In this document: in pieces, positions 7,341-14,437 of the stretch | Layout of the letters: every line of letters starts with the position of its first letter | Numbering within the stretch: position 1 is the first letter of the stretch | NCBI GenBank assembly: GCA_004554075.1 | Contig: SFOB01000017.1 | Location: 1 to 35,173 of the forward strand | Reading direction: 5' to 3' | Source of the DNA: Treponema sp. | Lineage (GTDB): Bacteria > Spirochaetota > Spirochaetia > Treponematales > Treponemataceae | DNA length: 35,173 nt | Program-made: the position numbers and the translations under genes | The notes under the pieces: generated by a model | Told to the model about the DNA's origin: nothing | Database searches by the model: none | What the model saw: only the letters and a program-made list of their open reading frames with translations

Positions 7341-7868
7341 ATGAAAAATTTAAAGTTTTCTCGTTTGTTTGCAGCGGCAATGCTCGTTGCATGTTTTGCG
7401 TTTGCTGGGTGTACACCTCAGACAAAAGAAGTTCTTGTTGAAAAAGTATATGTTGTACGTCCATTGACTAATACAGATGCTATTGTTGGTAAGTGGGATG
7501 ATGGTTATGAGGACTATTGGGTTTATACAGGTTATGCATGTCAGTATGCACCAAATAAAGTAGAAACTGCAAGTTATGGGGCTCATGATAGTACAGTATA
7601 TATACAGGAAACCTCAGAGAACTCAGGATATTTATATTATAAATTCTCACAGCCAATTTCATTATATGGGGTTGGAGAAGTTGATGTAACTGGAAAGTGG
7701 GGTGCAATTGCTTATCAGAATCTGACATCAACCTCTGTTCAGATGTGTGATGCAAACTATATGGATCAAAAGTGGGCTGGTTCTTTGGCAGAGTGTGTTA
7801 AACAGTATACTAAAGAGAATAATTATTTCGAGTATATAACAACAGTATTTACTAAAATAAACGAATAG
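7341..7868 (+). CDS. Small secreted lipoprotein, function unknown
   Basis: The 175-residue protein starts MKNLKFSRLF with a hydrophobic stretch and a lipobox ending at Cys24 (FAFAGC), so it should be lipid-anchored. The mature part contains AIVGKWDDGYEDYWVYTG and repeated Tyr/Ser-rich beta strands, suggesting a compact lipocalin-like beta sandwich; this is inference. The ATG at 7341 is chosen over an upstream in-frame ATG at 7239 because the signal peptide begins here and TAGGAAAAAA precedes it. A hairpin (GGAAAG...CTTTCC, 7304-7327) lies just upstream. It sits among repeat elements with no obvious operon partner. Confidence 0.75.
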   Translation: MKNLKFSRLFAAAMLVACFAFAGCTPQTKEVLVEKVYVVRPLTNTDAIVGKWDDGYEDYWVYTGYACQYAPNKVETASYGAHDSTVYIQETSENSGYLYYKFSQPISLYGVGEVDVTGKWGAIAYQNLTSTSVQMCDANYMDQKWAGSLAECVKQYTKENNYFEYITTVFTKINE

Positions 7869-7900
7869 ATTGCTTCGTCGCTAAGCTCCTCGCAATGACG
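7868..7900. repeat. Dispersed GATTGCTTCGTC element, copy 1
   Basis: The sequence begins GATTGCTTCGTCGCTAAG and ends CGCAATGACG. A related copy at 31394-31432 contains GATTGCTTCGTC and the reverse complement of the CGCAATGACG segment. The copy overlaps the last base of the lipoprotein stop codon. Confidence 0.7.
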
Positions 7901-7925
7901 GTGATAATGAACGTCTTGTTGTAAT

Positions 7926-8006
7926 GGGGGCGTTGCGGGGGCAGAGCCCCCGCAGAGAGGGTAGCCCGCAACGAAGTGCGGGCGCAGGGGGAGACTTCCC
8001 CCTCCT
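7926..8006. repeat. GC-rich triple-hairpin element
   Basis: Three consecutive perfect hairpins: GCGGGGGC/GCCCCCGC (7935-7942, 7946-7953), GCCCGCA/TGCGGGC (7964-7970, 7977-7983) and AGGGGGA/TCCCCCT (7986-7992, 7997-8003). Composition is far more GC-rich than the flanks, which suggests a mobile palindromic unit. It lies directly before the TonB-dependent receptor, takes up its whole 5' region and supplies CCTCC rather than GGAGG. Confidence 0.8.
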
Positions 8007-8014
8007 AATTAAAA

Positions 8015-9958
8015 ATGAAAAAACTTTTCCTTTTTATTACAATCATCAGTTTTACTTTTCTCAGTTTTGCTCAGGAGGCGGAAATTGTTCTGCCGGAGGT
8101 TACTACTTATATTCCGGGGGCGGTTGAACAGAAGCTTGTGATTACGGCGGAAGAACTGGAGGCTGCTCACTTTGAGAATCTGGGAGAGGTGCTGGAGTCT
8201 GCCGGTATTCAGATGCTTTCTTACGGGGCTTATGGGCTTGAGACTAAGGCCAGCATTCGCGGTTATACGGACGAGACGGTGCGGGTAGTGATTGACGGCA
8301 TTTGTGTAAACAATGCTCAGTACGGCACTTTTGATTTTACTTCTATTAATCTTTCGGCGGTGGAGCGGATTGAAATTATAAGAGGCGGCTTTACCGAGGG
8401 CGTGGAAGACGAAGGCTCTGTGGGCGGCGTTGTCTACATTACGATGAAGAAGGGGGCTTTGAAAAACTCTCTTGCTGCTGAAGTGGGGCTGAAAACTTTT
8501 TTTAATGCCGAGCGGCCTCTGGATTCAGTTTTTCAAAAACTTTCTTTTGAAGGACGTTTTGGAGAGAATACTTTCTTGATGGCGGGCGGCAGCTTAAATT
8601 ATGCGCAGAACCGCTATTTGTATAAGGTCGATAAAATCAGTTCTCTTTGCGAGGGAGCTTTTGGTTCGGCTTCAACTTCCGGCAGATGGAAGAGTATGGA
8701 AAATGCCCCGGTTTTAGACGGGCAGGCAAATGCTTCTCTTACCCATTATTTAGGGGATGGAAATTATTTTTCTTTTGGGGATTCTTTTTACGGGGGGCAT
8801 AAAAGTGCGCCGGGGCCGGTAAACTCTGCAAATCCTGGCTTACAGAGAGATTATAATAATTCATTTTCTTTTTCTGTGTGGAACCCGGCTCTTGCAAATC
8901 TTTTTAATTTGAAAAACAGCGTGGTCTGGCTTTGCAATAACCGTTTTTATCAGGACAAGGCTGGCAGCGAAAACAGCACGCATTATATAAATACCATTAA
9001 ATATACAGGAACAATTGATTTTACTTCGCTTGCGGGCGGTCGCCTCCAGAAGATGACGGGCTACTCCTGTGATTTTACAATTCTTAATTCTACAAACGAC
9101 GGGCAGCATATTCAGTTTTCCGCTGTTATAAAAGATACTACAAAATTTGCTGTGCCTGGGGGCTGGTCTTTCAGTCTTCCTCTTGCTGCAAAGATTTGCG
9201 TTAATGACGACAAGATAAACTTTGCTTTTGTTCCAAAGACTGGTGTAGCCTGGCAGGGAGAAATCCTTGGAGCCTTTTTCGATGTATACCGCATGGTACA
9301 GTTTCCGAATATGGATGATTTGTTTTGGGAAGGCGGCGGCTGGCATGGTAACCCGAACCTTAAGCCGGAAAGCGGCTGGGGTGCTGATCTTGGTATGACT
9401 GTGAGGGGATTGAGTTTTGCGGGGCAGCATGAAATAAAAGGCGGCCTTACACTTTTTTCAAATTATTATAAAGACAAAATTCAGTGGGGTAGTGGTACAA
9501 CTCAAAACCTTTCGAGTGCCTTTTATCTTGGACTTGATTTTAATATTGAAGCTTCCTTGTTTGCAGGCTTGTGGACTCTGGACCTGAATGGAGAATATCT
9601 TTATAATCGCCTGCTTAATAAGGCAAATAAATATACCTATGGCAAGCGTATTATGTGGACACCGGATTTTGTATGCAATCTGACTACTGCATTGAACTTT
9701 GAGCTTGTAAAGATTTCTCTGACAGCAACTTATACCGGTCGCCGCTATACAGATAACATGAACCTTTATTACCTTGAGCCATATCTGCTTATGGGGCTTT
9801 CTGTAGAAGGGGCCGAAATTGGCGGCAGAAAAACAGTTATAAAATTTAAGCCATATCTTAAACTGGATAACCTTTTGAACTGGCAGTATCAGTCAGTAGA
9901 AAATTATTCTATGCCGGGAATCTCTTTGACCCTGGGCGGCCGCATAAGCTTTTTATAA
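8015..9958 (+). CDS. TonB-dependent outer-membrane receptor
   Basis: The 647-residue protein has a signal peptide (MKKLFLFITIISFTFLSFA, cleavage near residue 19). A possible TonB box (EIVLPEV) follows, then a plug domain at about 40-150 containing SIRGYTDETVRVVIDGI, LSAVERIEIIRGG and VGGVVYITMKKG, and a C-terminal beta-barrel ending GGRISFL. Such receptors import siderophores, cobalamin, metals or sugars across the outer membrane using TonB energy. The overall shape is BtuB/FecA-like, but nothing in the window names the ligand, and TonB/ExbBD are not here. The first part is G-rich and more GC-rich than its neighbours. No Shine-Dalgarno is visible upstream, where a GC-rich repeat sits. The 3' end overlaps the convergent NFACT gene by 6 nt. 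Confidence 0.9.
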   Translation: MKKLFLFITIISFTFLSFAQEAEIVLPEVTTYIPGAVEQKLVITAEELEAAHFENLGEVLESAGIQMLSYGAYGLETKASIRGYTDETVRVVIDGICVNNAQYGTFDFTSINLSAVERIEIIRGGFTEGVEDEGSVGGVVYITMKKGALKNSLAAEVGLKTFFNAERPLDSVFQKLSFEGRFGENTFLMAGGSLNYAQNRYLYKVDKISSLCEGAFGSASTSGRWKSMENAPVLDGQANASLTHYLGDGNYFSFGDSFYGGHKSAPGPVNSANPGLQRDYNNSFSFSVWNPALANLFNLKNSVVWLCNNRFYQDKAGSENSTHYINTIKYTGTIDFTSLAGGRLQKMTGYSCDFTILNSTNDGQHIQFSAVIKDTTKFAVPGGWSFSLPLAAKICVNDDKINFAFVPKTGVAWQGEILGAFFDVYRMVQFPNMDDLFWEGGGWHGNPNLKPESGWGADLGMTVRGLSFAGQHEIKGGLTLFSNYYKDKIQWGSGTTQNLSSAFYLGLDFNIEASLFAGLWTLDLNGEYLYNRLLNKANKYTYGKRIMWTPDFVCNLTTALNFELVKISLTATYTGRRYTDNMNLYYLEPYLLMGLSVEGAEIGGRKTVIKFKPYLKLDNLLNWQYQSVENYSMPGISLTLGGRISFL

Positions 9959-11590
9959 TTCGCTTTCTGCGCGAAGGGAATCCAGTCTTGAAAGGCGGGC
10001 TTTATCTGGTTCTATGCAGAGATTTTTTTCCTGAGTTGGAAGTACAAGTCCCTTAGGTCCGTTCTTTGCGCGGCGTAGATATTTTACGTGAGTGTAGTAA
10101 AGATCTGTCTTTCCTGCGTTTCGGGCCTTTGAATAATAGACTGCAAGGTTAGCAGCGTCTAACAGAATGTCCAGCGGAACGGTTTTTCCTTTGCGGGCTT
10201 TTATAAAAACATATCCGCCCGGGAAGTCTCTAACGTGCAGCCAGAGGTCGTCGCCGCGAACGTGGTGGCGGAGCAGCTCGTCGTTTTCATTTGCATCACG
10301 GCCAACCAGAATGTACCAGCCGTTTACAGTGTAATCCAGTCCCGGATGAGTTTTTTTCTGCTGCTGTTTTGGTTTTGTATCGCGGCGGAGCAGCTGTTCA
10401 ATCTTTACCGGGTTTTGTTCATTTTTAATTTCCTCATAAAGAGAGTCCAGTTTTTCTATCTGCTTTTTAGCAATCTCAATATCGTGGGCAAGTTCTTCTG
10501 TACCGCTTACAGCCTTCTTGTATTTTTTATAATATTCAGCTGCGTTTTCCTGTGCAGTTTTTTTCGGGTCAATAAGCAGGCGAACAGTCTTTCCACTTTC
10601 GTAATCTTCGCATTCAAGGAAATTGCTTGAGCCATCCAGCAGATAGCCAAAGCTCAAAATAAGGTCGCCCTGGTGCTTGAGCTGGCCGGCATTCTTAAAC
10701 TCTTCCTGCTTTGCTTCCAGATTGTGGAGGGCCGCTTCTTTTTTAGAGCGGGCAGCGTTATACCATTTTTCTGCCTTTTCCAGAAGAGACTCGCGTGAGA
10801 GGGTATCTGAATGCTCCGAGTACCACCAGTCGATGTAGGCATTAAAAGTTTGGAAGGTAGGGAGCGGCCCTGCGTTAGCAGGGTAAAAACAGTCCGGTGG
10901 ACTGTTTTTAGCGAGTCTCGGCGAAGGCTGTGCCTGAGCCGGCTGCACTTCGTCGGATTCAGTAACATCCCACTCTCGGACAGGGAATCTGGAAAGCACT
11001 TCGTCTTCCGACTGCTCGCGAATCTCAACCTCAAACTTCTGGTCTTTTACTTCGCCGCGTTCCGGTCTGCGGAACATCGGCTCAAGAATCATATTATCTG
11101 AGTCGCACAAAATTACGTTTGCAGCATTGTTCCAGAGTTTTATATAAAGAATGTAATTTTCTTCAATTTCAACAGGCTCGCCCTGGGCTTCCAGTTCTTC
11201 CTTACTGAGTACGGGCTTTTTAATAAGAGAAATATGTACAGTGCCCTTGGCAGCACCTTTCGGGTTTTCTTCTACCAGGCGGCTGAGCTCCATTTTGATT
11301 ACGCGCTCATAGCCAAGCTGAGTCACAGAGTTTATGCGGCAGCCCTTAATATGCGCCCTTAGAAATTCCATAAAGCGAAGCGGTTTATCATTCTTAGTAA
11401 TTTTGCGCCGGGTTTCATTTATGCGAACAGAGTTCTGTGCCGTGCAGATAAGGACAGTTTTTGCAGTGCCTTCTTTATAAGTATAAAAAGCAAGGGTATC
11501 AAAACCTGGCTGAATTATATCCTGAATAAAAGCACCTTCAATATTCAGTTCATTAAGAATTAAATTGATTTCATTACAGTTAAGAGACAT
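9953..11590 (-). CDS. NFACT family protein (RqcH/Rqc2 homologue)
   Basis: Members bind stalled 50S-peptidyl-tRNA complexes and add C-terminal Ala tails in ribosome-associated quality control; older annotation calls them fibronectin-binding proteins. The 545-residue product has an NFACT-N region (about 1-200), an HhH/coiled-coil middle (about 260-400) and an NFACT-R/DUF814 domain near the C-terminus, with HHVRGDDLWLHVRDFPGGYV, DAANLAVYYSKAR and YTHVKYLRR. Residues about 217-245 (SPRLAKNSPPDCFYPANAGP) have a strange composition and are encoded by a palindromic insertion. A TATAAT box 8 nt before the ATG and no Shine-Dalgarno suggest a nearly leaderless mRNA. It converges on the TonB receptor with a 6-nt overlap and no terminator between. 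Confidence 0.9.
   Translation of the reverse strand: MSLNCNEINLILNELNIEGAFIQDIIQPGFDTLAFYTYKEGTAKTVLICTAQNSVRINETRRKITKNDKPLRFMEFLRAHIKGCRINSVTQLGYERVIKMELSRLVEENPKGAAKGTVHISLIKKPVLSKEELEAQGEPVEIEENYILYIKLWNNAANVILCDSDNMILEPMFRRPERGEVKDQKFEVEIREQSEDEVLSRFPVREWDVTESDEVQPAQAQPSPRLAKNSPPDCFYPANAGPLPTFQTFNAYIDWWYSEHSDTLSRESLLEKAEKWYNAARSKKEAALHNLEAKQEEFKNAGQLKHQGDLILSFGYLLDGSSNFLECEDYESGKTVRLLIDPKKTAQENAAEYYKKYKKAVSGTEELAHDIEIAKKQIEKLDSLYEEIKNEQNPVKIEQLLRRDTKPKQQQKKTHPGLDYTVNGWYILVGRDANENDELLRHHVRGDDLWLHVRDFPGGYVFIKARKGKTVPLDILLDAANLAVYYSKARNAGKTDLYYTHVKYLRRAKNGPKGLVLPTQEKNLCIEPDKARLSRLDSLRAESEL
10868..10910. repeat. Palindromic element inserted in frame in the NFACT gene
   Basis: Two adjacent hairpins lie inside the coding sequence. 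One is CCCTGC/GCAGGG (10868-10873, 10878-10883). The other is a perfect 12-bp stem from TAAAAACAGTCC (10884-10895) to GGACTGTTTTTA (10899-10910). Flanking bases 10911-10945 (GCGAGTCTCGGCGAAGGCTG) look like part of the same unit. The frame stays open and encodes the odd linker at residues about 217-245. Confidence 0.75.
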
Positions 11591-11598
11591 TTGAATTG

Positions 11599-11627
11599 AT
11601 TATAAACTAATGCGGTTATGAAAGAAA
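11599..11627 (-). promoter_or_regulatory. Promoter of the NFACT gene
   Basis: On the minus strand a perfect TATAAT (11604-11599) lies 8 nt before the ATG at 11590. The -35 is poor (TTTCTT at 11627-11622, 17-nt spacer), inside the end of the tatD-like gene. A start 7 nt after the box leaves 1-2 nt of leader. Confidence 0.55.
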
Positions 11628-12503
11628 GAGCTTTCTGCAGTTTTCTTCTACGACTGAGCCCAGTTTCGAAGCAGCCATATCCCTTTTTGTAGCGACATAA
11701 TCGTAGATGTAGCTTATGTTGTTCGGAGTGTTGCTTGTGTTCTTAAGTGGAACCGGAGCATAGTAAGGAGAATCAGTTTCTATAAGGAGTCGGTCTTTTG
11801 GAACATAGTTTATAAGGTCTGCCATATCTGCAGCGCCTTTTTTTCCTGCATAAGTTACTTCGCCGTTAAAGCTTATATACCAGCCAAGGTCAAGGAAGAA
11901 GTCCAGCTCAGAGCGGCTGTAGGAATAACCGTGAATTACCCCCTTATTCCATTTTACAGCCTTGAGTACATCTGCAGTTTCCTGAAAGCCTTTTCGTGAA
12001 TGAACAATTACCGGCATATTCAGTTTTTTACCAAGAGTAAGCTGCAGGGCAAAAAGATCTTTTTCGTCTGAGATTGTAGAGTGGTCAAAATAATCGTGTT
12101 CACGGCCTTCGTATTCAACAGATTCCCAGTCGTGGTCTATTCCGCAGGGACCAATGGCAACAAGCTTTGAGGCAAAGTCATCATCAGAATCCTTAAAACT
12201 TGTGATTGTGTCTTCCAGATTTTCTATATAGTCGTAACGGTTTTCTACCGCATCCAGGTCTGGCATAATGCCGGCAGAAAAGTAAATCATCTGGCGGGCC
12301 TGGCGTTTTACATCATCATTTTCAATCAATTCAAGACATTCTCTGACAGTCTCGGCTCTGGCCCAGATATCGTCGGCTTTAATTCCGCTGTCCAGAGCAA
12401 AAAGAGGCTTTGAAGCTGTCATTTCTTCCAGTATCTGGGCGCCATAACCGCTGCCAGAGTCATTAATCATCTGTGTAAAATTAAAAAGAATGTCTAAATT
12501 CAT
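11616..12503 (-). CDS. TatD-family protein lacking the HxH metal motif
   Basis: TatD enzymes are metal-dependent deoxyribonucleases/amidohydrolase-fold phosphoesterases. Family landmarks are present: MPVIVHSRKGFQETADVL, VIHGYSYSRSELDFFLDLGWYISFNG, LLIETDSPYYAP and NTPNNISYIYDYVA. However, the N-terminal motif that is normally D-x-H-x-H reads LDILFNF, replacing both His by Leu and Asn. The usual GEiGLD motif reads GPCGIDHDW, losing the bridging Glu. The start at 12503 follows the ilvB stop by 8 nt, with AAGGT adjacent, and no better upstream start exists. It is 295 residues, slightly longer than typical TatD. It probably forms an operon with ilvB. Either the metal site is rebuilt or the protein is non-catalytic. 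Confidence 0.85.
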   Translation of the reverse strand: MNLDILFNFTQMINDSGSGYGAQILEEMTASKPLFALDSGIKADDIWARAETVRECLELIENDDVKRQARQMIYFSAGIMPDLDAVENRYDYIENLEDTITSFKDSDDDFASKLVAIGPCGIDHDWESVEYEGREHDYFDHSTISDEKDLFALQLTLGKKLNMPVIVHSRKGFQETADVLKAVKWNKGVIHGYSYSRSELDFFLDLGWYISFNGEVTYAGKKGAADMADLINYVPKDRLLIETDSPYYAPVPLKNTSNTPNNISYIYDYVATKRDMAASKLGSVVEENCRKLFLS

Positions 12504-12511
12504 ACCTTATA

Positions 12512-14230
12512 TTATTCTCGGATAGAATCGATGTTTGCCTTACCCCCAGGAACAAAAGGAAGTACATTTTCTTCTGAATCTACACTGATGCGAACAAAAC
12601 AAGGCTTGTTCTCGCGCTTTGAATCAAAAGCTTTTTTATACCATTCAGGATCGCTGTCGCCGTCTATTGCTTCAATTCCAAAGCCGCGGGCAATAGACAA
12701 AAGGTCCGGTTCACGGCCGAAAACAGAAGCGGAGTAATTCTTTTCAAAAAGATATTTCTGCTGCTGGTAAACCATACCCAAAGTTCCGTTCTGGAATACG
12801 ATAACTGTAACAGGAAGATTCTGTTCTGCGAGAGTAGCCATTTCCTGTACGTTCATCATGATTGAACCGTCACCGGAGAAGCAAACTATGCGCTTAGAAG
12901 GATTAGCAATTGCGGCTCCGATTGCTGCAGGAAGACCAAAGCCCATAGTTCCAAGGCTTCCTGATGTAAGGAAACTGCGTGGGCGTTCAACAGGGTAGTA
13001 CTGGGCAGCCCACATCTGATGCTGACCTACGTCTGTGGTGGCAATGAGTCCGTCTGGAGCAAGTCCTGCTGCTACAGCCAGTTCTGGAACCTTAGAGATA
13101 ATCTCTCTTGGGTTTGCAAGCTTTTCTCCCTTAGGGCGGCCGCATTCAATTGAGTGGCATTCCTTTTTGATTTTATTAATCTTCTTAAGCCAGCCTTCGT
13201 CCGAGCTGATTTTCTTTTCGCTTACAAGCTGTGCGATAACCGGGAAAACAGATTCAACATCAGCTACAACAGAAATATTAGACTCAATAATTTTATCTAC
13301 TTCTGCGGCATCAATATCAATATGAACAATCTTTGCATCCGGACAGAACTTTGCAACAACGCCTGTAGCGCGGTCGTCAAAACGAACTCCGGCAGCAATT
13401 ACCAGGTCTGCGTCGTGCATTGCAACGTTTGCGGCGTGGCTTCCGTGCATACCAACCATGCCGATAAAGCATTCTGAACTTTCCGGAACGCATCCAAGTC
13501 CCATAAGGCTGGTTACTACAGGAAGCTTGTAATTCTGCAAAAAGGCTTTGATTCCGCTTGCAGCTTCTTCTGCATTACAGCCGCCACCACAGTAGAGAAC
13601 AGGACGTTTAGAAGAGGCCAGAAGGTCTGTAATCTTTCCCATCTTCTCAGAATATTCATCAATAGGAGTATGGAAGCGGATGTCGTGCAGACGAACCTTT
13701 TTGATATCCGGCCAGCTGTCAAAATCACATTCCTTAAGCTGAACGTCGCGAGGAACATCAATAAGAACTGGTCCAGGGCGGCCGCTTGTTGCAATTTCAA
13801 AAGCCTTAGGAATTGCTTCGAGCAGATCGTATGGAGTTTTAATAAAAATAGAATGTTTTGTAATAGGGAAGGAAAGACCAAAGGTGTCTGCTTCCTGAAA
13901 AGCGTCGGTACCAATCAGGCTTGTATTTACCTGACCAGTAATTGCGATGATAGGGATAGAATCTGCACGGGCATCTGCAATTGCGGTAAGAAGGTTCATA
14001 GCTCCAGGACCTGAAGTTGCAAGACAAACTGCAGGCTTTCCTGTAGAACGTGCCATACCCTGGGCAATGAATCCGGCTGCCTGCTCGTGGCGCACAAGGA
14101 CGTGTCGGATTGAAGAGCGGTTGAGTTCGTCATAAAGAGGGAGAATTGAACCTCCAGGGATTCCCGCTACGGTTTCGATTCCGTACATTTCCAGTAACTT
14201 AACAATGATTTGTGCGCCAGTGTGTTTCAT
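12512..14230 (-). CDS. ilvB: Acetolactate synthase, large subunit
   Basis: This ThDP enzyme condenses pyruvate with pyruvate or 2-ketobutyrate in the first common step of valine, leucine and isoleucine synthesis. The 572-residue protein shows the PYR domain with GIPGGSILPLYDEL and the catalytic Glu at about 49 in RHEQAAGF. LATSGPGAMNLLTAIADA and AFQEADTFGLSFPITKHS follow, then the FAD/R domain, and a C-terminal PP domain with the ThDP motif GDGSIMMNVQEMATL...NGTLGMVYQQQ. The anabolic-type features and the Val/Leu leader peptide upstream both argue for the biosynthetic enzyme. AAGGAG lies 7 nt before the ATG. The regulatory subunit gene ilvN is not adjacent; the next gene is the TatD relative. 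Confidence 0.95.
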   Translation of the reverse strand: MKHTGAQIIVKLLEMYGIETVAGIPGGSILPLYDELNRSSIRHVLVRHEQAAGFIAQGMARSTGKPAVCLATSGPGAMNLLTAIADARADSIPIIAITGQVNTSLIGTDAFQEADTFGLSFPITKHSIFIKTPYDLLEAIPKAFEIATSGRPGPVLIDVPRDVQLKECDFDSWPDIKKVRLHDIRFHTPIDEYSEKMGKITDLLASSKRPVLYCGGGCNAEEAASGIKAFLQNYKLPVVTSLMGLGCVPESSECFIGMVGMHGSHAANVAMHDADLVIAAGVRFDDRATGVVAKFCPDAKIVHIDIDAAEVDKIIESNISVVADVESVFPVIAQLVSEKKISSDEGWLKKINKIKKECHSIECGRPKGEKLANPREIISKVPELAVAAGLAPDGLIATTDVGQHQMWAAQYYPVERPRSFLTSGSLGTMGFGLPAAIGAAIANPSKRIVCFSGDGSIMMNVQEMATLAEQNLPVTVIVFQNGTLGMVYQQQKYLFEKNYSASVFGREPDLLSIARGFGIEAIDGDSDPEWYKKAFDSKRENKPCFVRISVDSEENVLPFVPGGKANIDSIRE

Positions 14231-14265
14231 TTGTAACTCCTTATTGTACTCTCCGGCCGGAAAAC

Positions 14266-14339
14266 AAAAAAGCTCCCCTTACCGGAGAGCTTCTTTCTTA
14301 TATTTTTGCTTCAGCCAAAATATATCATTCACTCCCGGT
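14266..14339 (-). promoter_or_regulatory. ilvB transcription attenuator (terminator and antiterminator arms)
   Basis: Minus-strand RNA. The terminator pairs AGCTCTCC (14291-14284) with GGGGAGCT (14278-14271), has loop GGTAA and ends in TTTTTTG. The upstream segment ACCGGGAG (14339-14332), which begins inside the leader-peptide stop codon, can instead pair with CTCTCCGGT (14289-14281), the terminator's 5' arm, with one bulged base. A ribosome at the peptide stop would cover this segment and allow termination. A ribosome stalled earlier at Val/Leu codons would free it and prevent termination. A further CCGGAGAG at 14258-14251 is also complementary to CTCTCCGG. Confidence 0.82.
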
Positions 14340-14398
14340 TATCTTGTAACCTGTACGACGAGGACTGATACGACTTTGACCAAAGAGTTTAATTTCAT
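14339..14398 (-). CDS. ilv leader peptide (19 residues)
   Basis: The peptide reads MKLNSLVKVVSVLVVQVTR. Seven of its 19 residues are Val and three are Leu, the composition expected of a leader that senses charged branched-chain tRNAs. It begins directly after the ilvB promoter: the -10 box ends at 14406, so the likely +1 falls on or next to the A of its ATG, and there is no Shine-Dalgarno. Its TAA stop overlaps the antiterminator arm. It lies between the rarA stop and ilvB. No separate function as a protein is expected. Confidence 0.82.
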   Translation of the reverse strand: MKLNSLVKVVSVLVVQVTR

Positions 14399-14405
14399 AC
14401 AATCT

Positions 14406-14433
14406 ATTTTAGAAATTTTTGAACTTCTGTCAA
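14406..14433 (-). promoter_or_regulatory. ilv leader/ilvB promoter
   Basis: On the minus strand: a perfect TTGACA (14433-14428), a 16-nt spacer and TAAAAT (14411-14406, 5 of 6 matches to consensus). The leader-peptide ATG begins at 14398, 7 nt after the box. It lies immediately after the rarA stop codon (14438). Confidence 0.85.
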
Positions 14434-14437
14434 CACC

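Noticed and set aside
8861..9430. 189-codon minus-strand frame inside the TonB receptor
   Set aside because: The plus-strand receptor has signal peptide, plug and barrel; the antisense frame shows no family features.
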